From positions 90,317-154,316 of the forward strand of contig JAZKIX010000070.1 of the NCBI GenBank assembly GCA_040384645.1: a stretch of 64,000 nucleotides of DNA. Reading direction: 5' to 3'. A program made the translations under genes and the position numbers. Origin of the DNA: JAZKIX01 sp040384645 (lineage in GTDB: Bacteria > Pseudomonadota > Gammaproteobacteria > Burkholderiales > Burkholderiaceae_D). Positions 7,861-16,487 of the stretch are shown here, one piece after another. Each line of letters starts with the position of its first letter. Positions within the stretch are counted from its first letter, which is position 1. The notes under the pieces were generated by a model. That model searched no databases. It saw nothing but the letters and a program-made list of their open reading frames with translations, and was not told where the DNA came from.

Positions 7861-9816
7861 TTAGCCAGCCGTTTTGACATCGACGACCGCGTCCATCACG
7901 CCGCGCAATGCATTGCACGCGACAATTTGCTCAGCCTTGAACAAGTCGTCACGCGTCAAATACCGCTCGCGTGCATTCCAGGCCGGATCTTGCAATAGCA
8001 CTGCACGCATGACACCCGGCAACAAGCCGGCGGCGAGCGGCGGCGTATACCAATGACCGTCGAGTTTGAGGAAAATATTGCTGCGGCCGCCTTCAGTGAG
8101 GGCACCATCGCTATTAAAGAAGATGCTATCGAAAGCGCCTTGCGCTTCGGCCTTGCGCCAGCCAGCATCGTAGCGGCTGCGGACACTGCTCTTGTGGCGC
8201 AAGAACAGATCGTCTGCAGCGGTAGTGTCACTTGCCAGCAAGAGCCGCACCCGCTGTGCCAATGGCAGCAAAGGCGCGCTTTGCACAAACGCTGCGCCAT
8301 CCTGCTTGAGCGACAAACGTATCCGGTGCGGCACCTCGGACGGCAAGGCGGCGCAATGCTGTTGCAGTAAATTGCCCAGTTGCGCCAGATCGCACCGGAA
8401 GCCAAAATACGCCGCCGAGGCGCTCAATCGCTGCAAGTGGCGCTCGCGATAACGGCAACCGTCCGCCTGCGTCGCGTGCATGGTTTCAAATAGCTCGAAA
8501 TCATTGCCCAGGCCAGTCAAGAAACTAGCCTTCAATTGGCATTCGGCATATTCATCGGCGCTCTGGCTATCGAATACGATGCCAGCCCCGACCCCCATCG
8601 TGCCGGGCCGGATGCCAGCGGCATTCGGCGCTTGCAATGCAAGGGTGCGGATCGGCACCGACAGGCAAAAATCGCCGATCCGGTCTTGCCCATGCCCTGG
8701 CGCCAGCGCAGCGTCAAACCAGCCGATGGCGCCGGTGTATATACCGCGCGGTTCGGTTTCCAGCTCATCGATAATTTCCATGCTGCGGCGCTTGGGTGCG
8801 CCGGTGATCGAACCGCAGGGATAGACCGCATCGAATAACTCGGCCAGCGTGACATCCTCACGCAACTGCGCCTGCACGGTCGACGTCATTTGTAACACGC
8901 TGGCGTAGCGGTTGACCTCGAATAGCTGCGGCACGGTTACCGAACCGGGCTTGGCAATCCGTCCCAGGTCATTGCGCAGCAGGTCCACGATCATCAGATT
9001 TTCTGCCCGGTTTTTAGGATCCGAGGCCAATGCCTTTGCGGCATCGCCGCCTGCCATTGCGTTTGCTGCGGCAGTGCCTTTCATCGGTCTGGCGGTAACC
9101 AATCCTTGACTGTGCCGGATGAATAATTCGGGTGATAAAGACAGCACCGCGTTACCGTCAGGCAAACCGATCAACGCGCCATAAGGCACTGGCTGACGGG
9201 CACGCAGGCGCAGGTAGAGTGAAGGCAAACTTCCAAAGGCATCGAAGTGCAGGCGGTAGGTGTAATTTATCTGGTAAGTATCACCGGCTTCGATGTAGCG
9301 ATGAATCTGCTCAAGCGCGACGGTAAATTCTGCTTGATCTACACTGGCTGACAGATTGGCAATGCCGGCTGGCTGCTTGTCTAATGGATGCATGTCTACC
9401 GGCTGATCACGCTCGGTATCGTCTTGCGGCTTATCTTGTGCTTCCAGCCATTCTTGCACTGCCGCCGCAGACAGGTGCTGGCATTGGCGAAACATGAGCA
9501 TCTGCGCCAAAGGCTTGCAGGTGGAGGCAGGCAAACCTGTACGCTGATGCGTCCCCAACTCGTAATCGAACAGGCCAAGCGCGAATTGCCCTTGTTGCTG
9601 GCCAAGCGCCATTTGGGCAAACAGTGCCGGTAAATCATCGGCCTGCATGCAAAGCAATACCTGAACGCAATCCGTGTACAAACGCGAAGTGGGCGCCTCC
9701 GCGCTCGCGCTATGATCGTCCAGCAGCGCGAAGCAGCGGCTCAGGATGTGGGCGGGGAAAGGCATAGCGGCAAGATCAGCAATGGAGAGCGGCTCTATTT
9801 GACAGTCTAGAGGCAT
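7861..9816 (-). CDS. pabB: Aminodeoxychorismate synthase component I fused to aminodeoxychorismate lyase
   Basis: A 651-residue PabB-PabC fusion that would make p-aminobenzoate for folate. The PabB part (about 1-390) has the chorismate-binding core: TARPMKGTA (the MKGT lysine), FEVNRYASVLQM and the signature CGSITGAPKRRSMEIIDELE. After about residue 440 comes a class IV aminotransferase-like lyase domain, FELFETMHATQ, with TEGGRSNIF near residue 585 and ERYLTRDDL near the end. The fusion form is common in Betaproteobacteria; the glutaminase PabA is not in the window. The ATG lies only 14 bp from the terminal hairpin of repeat copy 2, and I see no clear ribosome-binding site, so a downstream start is possible. 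Confidence 0.92.
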   Translation of the reverse strand: MPLDCQIEPLSIADLAAMPFPAHILSRCFALLDDHSASAEAPTSRLYTDCVQVLLCMQADDLPALFAQMALGQQQGQFALGLFDYELGTHQRTGLPASTCKPLAQMLMFRQCQHLSAAAVQEWLEAQDKPQDDTERDQPVDMHPLDKQPAGIANLSASVDQAEFTVALEQIHRYIEAGDTYQINYTYRLHFDAFGSLPSLYLRLRARQPVPYGALIGLPDGNAVLSLSPELFIRHSQGLVTARPMKGTAAANAMAGGDAAKALASDPKNRAENLMIVDLLRNDLGRIAKPGSVTVPQLFEVNRYASVLQMTSTVQAQLREDVTLAELFDAVYPCGSITGAPKRRSMEIIDELETEPRGIYTGAIGWFDAALAPGHGQDRIGDFCLSVPIRTLALQAPNAAGIRPGTMGVGAGIVFDSQSADEYAECQLKASFLTGLGNDFELFETMHATQADGCRYRERHLQRLSASAAYFGFRCDLAQLGNLLQQHCAALPSEVPHRIRLSLKQDGAAFVQSAPLLPLAQRVRLLLASDTTAADDLFLRHKSSVRSRYDAGWRKAEAQGAFDSIFFNSDGALTEGGRSNIFLKLDGHWYTPPLAAGLLPGVMRAVLLQDPAWNARERYLTRDDLFKAEQIVACNALRGVMDAVVDVKTAG

Positions 9817-9825
9817 TTTTCAATG

Positions 9826-9902
9826 AAAATATACTGTACCCAGTATTAAAACCGAGCCAATCAATCCGTGCGGGATAGTCGGTATTAGTGCCTATACTCC
9901 CC
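9826..9902 (-). repeat. Interspersed GGGGGTAT/CCCGCA element, copy 2
   Basis: Reads on the minus strand: GGGGAGTATAGGC, then TATCCCGCACGG, TTGATTGGC, and the terminal hairpin ATACTG/CAGTAT (9831-9846) with a GGTA loop, then ATTTT. It starts 22 bp after the slmA stop and ends just before the pabBC start, same strand as both. The candidate inner helix is CTAAT with ATTGG. Confidence 0.88.
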
Positions 9903-9924
9903 ATTTTCTCAAAACACCTAGATA

Positions 9925-10512
9925 TCATAAAACCTTTGACGCTAATAACAATGCAATTTGAATTTGCGCGCCGTCCGATGGATTTTGCTTGAAACCGGTC
10001 TTGGCAAATCGATGCCAACGGCCTATTACAAAACTGATCAGCAGATTGGCACGTGCCGTCACTTCGCTTTCTTGCGCCTGCCCTTGTCTGACCGCGACGC
10101 GCAGCGCTTGTTTCAAGGATAGCTCGGCACGGTCGAGGAATTGATTCATGCGCAGTTGCAAGCGCGCATCTTCATTCACCAAAGCATCGCCGATCAAAAC
10201 GCGGGTCATGCCGGGATTACGCGCCGAAAAATCGAGCAACATGCCGGCAATGGCCTGCGTTTGCAGCAAGCCATCCTCGTGCTGATCGCTGATTTGATTG
10301 ATGAGGCCAAATACGGTGGCTTCGATAAATTCGATCAAGCCTTCAAACATTTGCGCCTTGCTGGCGAAGTGCCGATACAAGGCGGCTTCGGACACCGACA
10401 ATTTGGCAGCCAGGGCAGCGGTGGTGATTTTTTCACTCTTGGGTTGCTCCAACATGGCTGCCAGGGTTTGCAGAATCTGGAGCTTGCGTTCGCCTGGTTT
10501 ACTAGTTGCCAT
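9925..10512 (-). CDS. slmA: Nucleoid occlusion factor, TetR family
   Basis: A 195-residue TetR/AcrR-fold DNA-binding protein matching SlmA: the KLQILQTLAAMLE start, a helix-turn-helix at about 30-55 (ITTAALAAKLSVSEAALYRHFASKA), FEGLIEFIE, and the C-terminal FVIGRWHRFAKTGFKQNP. SlmA binds dispersed chromosomal sites and blocks FtsZ assembly over the nucleoid. ATG at 10512 was chosen because the longer open frame upstream has no family similarity and this is the family's usual start. It sits beside the HAD nucleotidase, the usual order in Burkholderiales. Confidence 0.93.
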   Translation of the reverse strand: MATSKPGERKLQILQTLAAMLEQPKSEKITTAALAAKLSVSEAALYRHFASKAQMFEGLIEFIEATVFGLINQISDQHEDGLLQTQAIAGMLLDFSARNPGMTRVLIGDALVNEDARLQLRMNQFLDRAELSLKQALRVAVRQGQAQESEVTARANLLISFVIGRWHRFAKTGFKQNPSDGAQIQIALLLASKVL

Positions 10513-10577
10513 GTGGTCTCGAAGGATAGCGAAATATAGTGAAATATTGTGATAATTGGCAGCGCCACGCGACCAAT

Positions 10578-11282
10578 TTAGCCACGCAACCGGTGCAATT
10601 GCCGGGGAAGTTGCAGTACGGATTTTACTTTGACATCGATATAGGGGGGACGCTTTATCTGCTGCACGGCAAGCGGCAAATAGCCGGTGACCCAAACCGT
10701 TTGCAGGCCGACCGCTTTGGCTGCCTTCAGGTTATCGACGGTGTCTTCCACCAAAATGCAACGACGCGCGGCGGCGCCTTCCCGCGCCAGCAATTTGCGC
10801 AATAACAGGCGCGAGGGCTTGGGCCGCAGCTGGCGATGGACAACCATCGATTCAATCGAAATATGGCGATCGAAATGTCGGTGCAGGCCAAGTTGCCGCG
10901 TCACTTTTCGTGCGTAATGGCGCGGCGCATTGGTCAAGAGTATTTTGCGGCCCGGCAAGCCTTGCAACAGGCGTATCAAGCCGCGCTCGGCCCGGATCAT
11001 GGCGGCCAAATCCTCGAAATCATGTGCCTCACGCAAGAAATCTTCTGCCCTTACCGCATGATGTTTGATCATGCCGAGCAAGGTGGCGCCATACCGCTTC
11101 CAATATTTTTCGCGCGCCGCATTGACTGTATCGGCATCGGCCAGCGCCACACCAGACTCCTGTCCAAGCACCTGCGCGATATAGCGGTTCATATTGCGAT
11201 GGATCGCCGGGAAAATCGCATGCGAGGCGTTGTGCAAGGTGTTGTCGAGGTCGAATAACCAGAGTGGCGCAGGAGTTGTCAC
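10578..11282 (-). CDS. HAD-family pyrimidine 5'-nucleotidase
   Basis: A 234-residue HAD hydrolase of the SDT1/pyrimidine 5'-nucleotidase type. Motif I is WLFDLDNTLHNAS (catalytic Asp residues at about 10 and 12), motif II LLTNAPRHYA (Thr), and motif III/IV lies in the Lys of RPKPS with VEDTVDNLKAAK. It would dephosphorylate nucleoside monophosphates or similar phosphates in the cytoplasm. In related genomes it stands between argB and slmA; here slmA follows in the same direction at 65 bp, but argB is not upstream. The substrate is not determinable from sequence. Confidence 0.88.
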   Translation of the reverse strand: MTTPAPLWLFDLDNTLHNASHAIFPAIHRNMNRYIAQVLGQESGVALADADTVNAAREKYWKRYGATLLGMIKHHAVRAEDFLREAHDFEDLAAMIRAERGLIRLLQGLPGRKILLTNAPRHYARKVTRQLGLHRHFDRHISIESMVVHRQLRPKPSRLLLRKLLAREGAAARRCILVEDTVDNLKAAKAVGLQTVWVTGYLPLAVQQIKRPPYIDVKVKSVLQLPRQLHRLRG

Positions 11283-11517
11283 GGGGTTATAGATCCGGAG
11301 GCTGTCTTCCAGGATAGAAAACGTCGACGAATTATAGTGACTTTCGGCAATTTAATCGCATTGCCGTTGCGCCAGGTAAGCGCAAAGTGGCCAAGGAGGA
11401 CGGCACCCATTGACAATATCGCTTGCCTGAAGTCGGGTGTGGCGGCTGTACGACAGGTATTAAAAAGAGCGACCTGGTGTGCTGGAAGGATTTGTTGCTA
11501 GGGCACTAGAGCGGATA
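11283..11517. other. Intergenic region, no gene seen
   Basis: With the following terminator this makes a gap of about 290 bp between the HAD gene and dksA. No ORF, repeat or RNA gene is supported. argB, expected here in related genomes, is absent. Confidence 0.55.
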
Positions 11518-11545
11518 CAAAAACGCCGCTCTTAGAGAACGGCGT
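11518..11545 (-). terminator. Terminator after dksA
   Basis: On the minus strand ACGCCG (11540-11545) pairs with CGGCGT (11523-11528), with a short inner TCT/AGA stem, followed by a run of T. It lies 30 bp past the dksA stop. Confidence 0.8.
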
Positions 11546-11574
11546 CGACGGATTTCAATGTATCAAGCGATAAC

Positions 11575-12033
11575 TCAATCGCCGTACAGTTTTTGCTTCA
11601 GTTCGCGCCGTTGCTGTGCTTCCAGCGACAAGGTGGCGGTAGGACGGGCCAATAAACGCGGCACGCCGATCGCTTCACCAGTTTCTTCGCACCAGCCGTA
11701 ATCGCCGGCATCGATGCTGGCAATTGATTGCTGCACTTTTTTCAGCAATTTGCGCTCGCGGTCGCGGGTGCGTAGTTCCAGTGCGTGTTCTTCTTCAATT
11801 GTGGCGCGATCCGCTGGATCGGGTACCAGTACGGTTTCACGCAAATGCTCGGTGGTTTCATCGGCATTTTTGAGCAAATCCTTTTCCAGCTGCTGCAACC
11901 GGGCTTTAAAGAATGCCAATTGTTCGGCATTCATATAATCCTTCTCGCCCATTTTGAGTAATTGCACTTCGCTAATCAGCGCAACTTCGACTGGAGCGGC
12001 AGGCGTACTTGATTTATTTGTTTTGGTTATCAC
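11575..12033 (-). CDS. dksA: RNA polymerase-binding transcription factor DksA (zinc-poor form)
   Basis: A 152-residue DksA/TraR-family protein. It has the coiled coil that enters the polymerase secondary channel (about 45-105, with the tip PDPADRATIEEEHALELRTRDRE carrying the conserved DPADRA), and the C-terminal globular domain DYGWCEETGEAIGVPRLLAR. Of the four zinc-finger cysteines only the first remains (C-x-x-T, then Ser/Ala), the arrangement seen in zinc-independent DksA forms such as Pseudomonas DksA2 and in many beta/alpha-proteobacteria. It would mediate the stringent response with ppGpp. The start is a GTG with a weak ribosome-binding site; an in-frame ATG 27 codons in is an alternative. 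A terminator follows. Confidence 0.93.
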   Translation of the reverse strand: MITKTNKSSTPAAPVEVALISEVQLLKMGEKDYMNAEQLAFFKARLQQLEKDLLKNADETTEHLRETVLVPDPADRATIEEEHALELRTRDRERKLLKKVQQSIASIDAGDYGWCEETGEAIGVPRLLARPTATLSLEAQQRRELKQKLYGD

Positions 12034-12428
12034 TTCGCTTACTCTCGATACGACAAATTTTTCAATTTTAAAGCAATCTTTGCGGCCATGTCACGGCGCC
12101 AAGGTCATTGATGAGAACACTTTTTCTTTTATTTGTCGTGCTCATCGACTCGATTGCTGCTCTTGGTGTCAGCGGCGCAGCAATGTTAGCTGCTTTACCG
12201 ATGTCTGTTGTGAATTGTTTTGTGATTTGTTGTTTTGCTACTTATTTATTTTATGCTCGCATCGAAGACGCCGCAATTTGTCATTTGTCATGCCTGCGTT
12301 TTCGAAACGCGTCATATTTTCTTGCGATTGCATGGTGCTGGCAAGTGACTTTTTAATTATCCAAAAGTGTTGCCTTACAGCCATTTCTTCGTGCGCCAAA
12401 ATCTATCTTAGCTCGAAAAGCGGGTAGT
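12034..12428. other. AT-rich intergenic region
   Basis: About 395 bp, clearly richer in A/T than its neighbours, between divergently placed signals of dksA and the 3' end of the CobW gene. It must carry the dksA promoter. A plus-strand open frame of 82 codons is present but lacks a convincing start or protein-like codon use, so I do not call it. Confidence 0.55.
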
Positions 12429-13490
12429 TTATACCAAACACTGTTCCAGTCCTTGAATAAAAACTTCTTTCGGCAGATTTTTACCAATAAAGACAATTTT
12501 GCTGCCGCGTGGCATATCCGCAGGCCATACGCCTCCCACATCGCTGCCCATCAGTTGATGCACCCCTTGGAACACCACTTTGCGGTCAGCGCCTTCCATA
12601 AATAAAACGCCTTTGTAGCGCAGCATGCGTGGGCCAAACACCTGCACGATGCTACCCAGAAATTCGTCCAGGCGATCACGATTAAAGGCGCGTGCGCTGG
12701 TAAACACAAAGGCGCTAATGTCATCGCTATGATGGGCGTGGTGGTGGTTGTGCGTGTGATGGTTGCCATGTCCGTGATCATGGCCGCAATCGGGTGTACA
12801 GGCGTGATCGTCGGCTGCCTCGTGCACCTGGTCCACGGCAAGAAAATCGGGATCGATTTCCAATTTTTCATTCAAATTAAAGCCGCGGATATCGAGGATT
12901 TCTGCCAGTGGCGTGCGGCCGAAATCGACTTGACCGATGGGCGCGCGCGGGTTAATGCGTTTAAGCCGGGTGCGCAATTCCTGTATTTGCGCCGCGCTGA
13001 CCAGATCGGCTTTCGATAACAAGATACGGTCAGCAAAACCAACCTGGCGTTGCGCCTCTTCGTGCTGGTCGAGCTGTTGCATGCCATGAAAGGCATCGAC
13101 CACGGTGATGATGGCGTCGAGAATGTAATGGATACCGACTTCTTCATCCATGAAAAACGTTTGCGCTACCGGGCCGGGATTGGCCAGACCAGTGGTTTCG
13201 ATCACGACGCGGTCAAATTGCAACTCGCCAGCGGCGCGCTTTTGCGCCAGCCCGGTCAAGGCCACGATCAAATCGCCGCGCACGGTACAACAGATGCAAC
13301 CATTATTCATTTCGACGATTTGTTCAGTACTGTCTTGCACCAGAATTTCGTTGTCGATGTTTTCGGGCCCAAACTCATTTTCGATCACAGCAATCTTGTG
13401 GCCATGATTTTCTTGCAAAATACGGTTGAGAAGGGTGGTTTTGCCGGCGCCGAGAAAGCCGGTCAGGATCGTAGTGGGGATCAATGCCAT
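12429..13490 (-). CDS. CobW/YjiA-family GTP-dependent zinc chaperone
   Basis: A 353-residue G3E-family P-loop GTPase: Walker A GFLGAGKTTLLN at about residue 9, the metal motif GCICCTVRGDL (CxCC) at about 64, the Walker B/ETTG switch (VVIETTGLANPGP), and SKAD for guanine. A linker at about 220-250 is packed with His/Asp/Cys (CTPDCGHDHGHGNHH and more), a metal-loading segment. The C-terminal CobW_C domain runs from about 260. Such proteins hand zinc to client enzymes in zinc limitation. It sits 26 bp downstream of a Fur-family gene I read as zur, so the pair is probably zinc-regulated (inference). Confidence 0.9.
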   Translation of the reverse strand: MALIPTTILTGFLGAGKTTLLNRILQENHGHKIAVIENEFGPENIDNEILVQDSTEQIVEMNNGCICCTVRGDLIVALTGLAQKRAAGELQFDRVVIETTGLANPGPVAQTFFMDEEVGIHYILDAIITVVDAFHGMQQLDQHEEAQRQVGFADRILLSKADLVSAAQIQELRTRLKRINPRAPIGQVDFGRTPLAEILDIRGFNLNEKLEIDPDFLAVDQVHEAADDHACTPDCGHDHGHGNHHTHNHHHAHHSDDISAFVFTSARAFNRDRLDEFLGSIVQVFGPRMLRYKGVLFMEGADRKVVFQGVHQLMGSDVGGVWPADMPRGSKIVFIGKNLPKEVFIQGLEQCLV

Positions 13491-13516
13491 GATAAATTTT
13501 CTTTAAAAATAACAAC

Positions 13517-14038
13517 TCAATGCGCGCAATCGGCGCACCAGCCTTTGACAGTCAGCTCAATGTCGTGACTTTGGAAGCCCTTGCCCAGCGCTTGTTGCAG
13601 CGCATTTTGTATTCGCTCACCACCGCCGCGCTGGCCTGCGGTACTGGGTAACAAGCTGGCCCAGAGCGGATCGTCAGCGCCGCCATCGAGGCAAAATACC
13701 CTGGCGCAGCGGGTACATTTGAAATGTCCGTGGGCATGTTGCGGCGGCGCTTGCTTAAGGCTGATGTGCTGGTTTGATTGGCCCATGTCTTTGCCGGTGG
13801 AACGCTCGCCATGTTGATCGCCGGCACTGTAACGAAATACCCGGTCGTCGCCTGCAATTTTATGCGCCAAGCCGGCTTCGGTCAGGCAATCGAGCGCGCG
13901 ATACAAAGTGACACGATCCATTGCGACAAAAGCGTCTTGTATATCTTGATGTGACAGGGCGCGGCCAGCTTCCAGCAGGGTCGTCAATACATTGACGCGG
14001 GCTGGCGTGACGCGCACGGCAGCATTGCGCAAGCGCAT
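13517..14038 (-). CDS. zur: Fur-family regulator, probably zinc-responsive Zur
   Basis: About 173 residues. The winged-helix part runs from about residue 5 (VRVTPARVNVLTTLLEAG) through MDRVTLYRALDCLTEAGL. The metal/dimer domain includes the HAHGHFKCTRCARVFCLD CxxC and a second Cys pair GWCADC at the C-terminus, the structural zinc site. Pairing with a CobW zinc chaperone favours Zur over Fur. The long open frame upstream to 14599 is not protein-like. ATG at 14038 fits the family start, but no strong ribosome-binding site is visible, and a GTG at 14110 is an alternative. It overlaps nothing and reads into the CobW gene. Confidence 0.82.
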   Translation of the reverse strand: MRLRNAAVRVTPARVNVLTTLLEAGRALSHQDIQDAFVAMDRVTLYRALDCLTEAGLAHKIAGDDRVFRYSAGDQHGERSTGKDMGQSNQHISLKQAPPQHAHGHFKCTRCARVFCLDGGADDPLWASLLPSTAGQRGGGERIQNALQQALGKGFQSHDIELTVKGWCADCAH

Positions 14039-14295
14039 ATGGGCTTCGCCTGAAATTACTGGAGCGACTGCGCCAGAGATGGCGCCGGAAATGACGGATT
14101 TGGTTTTCACACGCGAAATTAGATGATGGATGAACAGAAAGCGAAAAAGTAAGATGTGGCATCTGAGATATGGGACTGTAATTATGCCGCAAAATGCAAT
14201 TGAGTTGCGTATCGAACTTAGAGTCCCGGCGCGAAACCGATGGTGAAAATGGATCGGCATCGCCCTTTCAATACCGAAATTTTCAAATGAAATAT

Positions 14296-14370
14296 GGGGG
14301 TATAGATCAAAACACCCATTCTCCCGCACATTTTTATTGGCCTTCAAAAAATACACAGTGGAGTATTTAT
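14296..14370 (+). repeat. Interspersed GGGGGTAT/CCCGCA element, copy 3
   Basis: GGGGGTATAGATC at 14296, CTCCCGCAC at 14321-14329, TTTTTATTGGCC to 14342, then the hairpin ATACAC/GAGTAT (14351-14366). It runs head-on toward xerC and ends 18 bp from its stop. The inner helix TCAA/TTGG can form. The fifth hairpin pair is A-A but the sixth is a compensating C-G. Confidence 0.85.
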
Positions 14371-14384
14371 ATTGTCTATTTTGC

Positions 14385-15364
14385 CTATTTCTTCTTTGCA
14401 CGCGGATGCGCCGCATCGTAGACCTTGGCAAGATGCTGGAAATCGAGCGCGGTATAGACTTGGGTCGAGGTGATCGACGCGTGTCCCAGCATTTCTTGCA
14501 CCGCGCGCAAGTCGCCGGACGATTGCAGTACATGCGAGGCAAAGGAGTGGCGCAATACGTGCGGATGGACATTGGCCGGGATATCGCGGCGCTGGGCATG
14601 CGCTTTCAACCGCAATTGCACTACCCGCGGCGACATGCGCGCGCCACGGGCACTGACGAATAAGGCCGATTCGGCCGCTACATCCAGCCCCTGCGCCGGT
14701 TTAGCCACGCTGATCCGGTGCGCCAGCCAGACTTGAAGTGCCTCGATTGCCGCCTGACCGACTGGCACCACGCGCATCTTTTGACCCTTGCCGGTAACAG
14801 TCACTTCGCGCTCGGCCAGATCGACCCAGCCTAGCGATTCGTGATCGGCCGTTTTGGTAGCCCGGACATCGAGCCCGACCAGTTCGATCGCCCGCCCGCC
14901 GCGCGAGAGGTCATGCTTNNNNNNNNNNTCGAATAGAGCAACTCAAACATGGCTTGATCGCACAGGGCGGCGGCGCTCAGCTTGCTATCGTGGGCTTGCG
15001 GCGCAACCAGACGCACCGCATCGTCTGGTGACAATGCTTTCGGTAAACTTTTGGGACGTTTCGGCGCCTTGATGCCATCGACTGGATTGGCAGCCAACGC
15101 GACTTGCTCCGACAACCAGTCATAAAACCCGCGCCAGGCAGATAAAGTACGCGCAATCGAACGCGGGCCTAAGCCACGAGCGTGCATGCGGGAGGCAAAC
15201 TTACGGATATCAAAATGACTGATTGCCAGCAGGTCTTTATCAGCGGCAAAATTTGCCAACTGCACCAAGTCACGTTCATAGGCGGCAACGGTGTGCGCCG
15301 ATAACATGCGCTGGCTTTTAAGCTGCGCCAGGTAAGCCGAAAAATGGGCCGGAGCCTGCGACAT
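14385..15364 (-). CDS. xerC: Tyrosine recombinase XerC (interrupted by an assembly gap)
   Basis: The N-terminal SAM-like DNA-binding domain (MSQAPAHFSAYLAQLKSQ onward, residues about 1-95) is in one frame, and the catalytic domain beyond the 10-N gap is in another. The catalytic part shows the hairpin lysine (TVTGKGQKMRVVP), HVLRHSFASH (HxxR), LGHASI and the nucleophile region TSTQVYTALDF. The first catalytic Arg lies in GGRAIELVGLD just after the gap. With XerD it would resolve chromosome dimers at dif. Position next to DUF484 and dapF is the usual XerC context. The frame change is an effect of the gap (unknown length), not evidence of a pseudogene. Confidence 0.85.
14919..14928. other. Assembly gap (10 N)
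   Basis: Ten N inside xerC, between LLYS and the first catalytic Arg motif. A few residues next to the gap (KHDLS) do not fit the family, suggesting a low-quality contig end. Confidence 0.98.
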
Positions 15365-15384
15365 GGCGTTGGTTAAGTCTTGAA

Positions 15385-15408
15385 TTAATTAAGTTTTAAC
15401 TTAATTAA
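15385..15408. other. AT-only perfect inverted repeat
   Basis: TTAATTAAGTT and AACTTAATTAA with a 2-nt spacer, between the DUF484 stop and the xerC start. It could be a protein-binding palindrome or a weak hairpin in the polycistronic message. Confidence 0.45.
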
Positions 15409-15409
15409 G

Positions 15410-16078
15410 TTAATACAGCATGCAACTCAAGGCAGCGCTGGCAGTTTCACCGATATCGTTAAGGAAATCGGTCGCCATATCATCGGTAAAACGCTGTGCA
15501 TCGGGCGAGCCCAAAATCAGCAGGCCGAAAGCATTGGACTCGGCATCGAGCCGGAGCGGAATGATGGCGGTCGACTGGATCGTTTCGGTATCTTCCAACC
15601 AGCGCACGGCTTCAAAATCATTGTTGCTGCCGCAATACGGCAACCGCAAACTATTGGCAAATAAGCGCGCATCGTCCGACACATCGCGCACAAACCACGT
15701 ATGCGAAAACGCCGCCCCCACCTGCCATAAGCGCAAAGTGGCGTGCGGCACCCCAAACACCGTTTGCAAACCTGAAACCAGCGTATGTGGCAGATCGACA
15801 TCGTTGCGTGCATTGAGCAAGGCGCGGGTCCAGACCTGGAATTTATCGGCGATGATTTCATTATCCTGGCCGACCCGGATCAGCTCAGTCACGCGAAATT
15901 CGAGCGCCTTGTATTTCTCGCGCATCACTTCCATCTGACGTTCTTGCAAAGAGACCGCGCGCCCCAATAAAGGACTGGTCAACTGCACCTTGCCCAATAA
16001 AGCCGAATGCTCGACAAAAAACTGTGGGTTGTCAGTCAGATATTGCGCAACGGCGGCGGAATCAATTGGAGAAGTCAT
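15410..16078 (-). CDS. DUF484 family protein
   Basis: A 222-residue DUF484 protein with the typical start (YLTDNPQFFVEHSALLGKVQL), a basic helix (SLQERQMEVMREKYKALE), and a GAF-like domain from about residue 75 to the end. DUF484 genes sit between dapF and xerC in most beta- and gammaproteobacteria; the biochemical role is not established. It probably forms a transcription unit with xerC, 45 bp downstream. Confidence 0.9.
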   Translation of the reverse strand: MTSPIDSAAVAQYLTDNPQFFVEHSALLGKVQLTSPLLGRAVSLQERQMEVMREKYKALEFRVTELIRVGQDNEIIADKFQVWTRALLNARNDVDLPHTLVSGLQTVFGVPHATLRLWQVGAAFSHTWFVRDVSDDARLFANSLRLPYCGSNNDFEAVRWLEDTETIQSTAIIPLRLDAESNAFGLLILGSPDAQRFTDDMATDFLNDIGETASAALSCMLY

Positions 16079-16487
16079 GAAATTAAATAATCAAGCAAGG
16101 TGTAGGCCAGAGAGCAACAAATCCCGCGCCGCAACATATGCCAATATGATGAGCAATCGTGAATTTTACCTGAGCATCGTCAAATCGCGACGTGGTGTTT
16201 GAAGATAGGTTTCACCAGCAATTTTGTTCACGAATCACAACATGCAGGACCAGTACAAAGAAATTATCATGAGAGAAATACAAATGTTGTTTTGAGGCGA
16301 CGAATCAAGGCAAATGAACCATGCAGTAGCAAATAAAACAAATTTGGTTTGCACTCGCCGTCGATATTTGATGAAATGGAAGCAACTGCAGGTAGATTGA
16401 CGCTGGCAATGTTGCAGCGCACATAAATTTCAAGATTTCCTTAGCAAAACGATTCCCTTACTTTTCTTAACTTCCGGAGCTTACTCA
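16079..16487. other. Intergenic region between DUF484 and porin genes
   Basis: About 410 bp between two divergent genes, so it holds promoters for both. AT-rich, with no supported ORF or recognisable operator. Confidence 0.6.

Noticed and set aside
12108..12356. Plus-strand open frame of 82 codons upstream of dksA
   Set aside because: It lies in AT-rich promoter DNA, has no ribosome-binding site, and its hydrophobic sequence resembles no family.
14039..14599. N-terminal extension of the Fur-family gene
   Set aside because: The extension runs over repeat copy 3 and AT-rich non-coding DNA and has no similarity to Fur proteins.
14385..15364. xerC as a true pseudogene
   Set aside because: The frame change coincides with a 10-N gap of unknown length, and both halves carry intact motifs.
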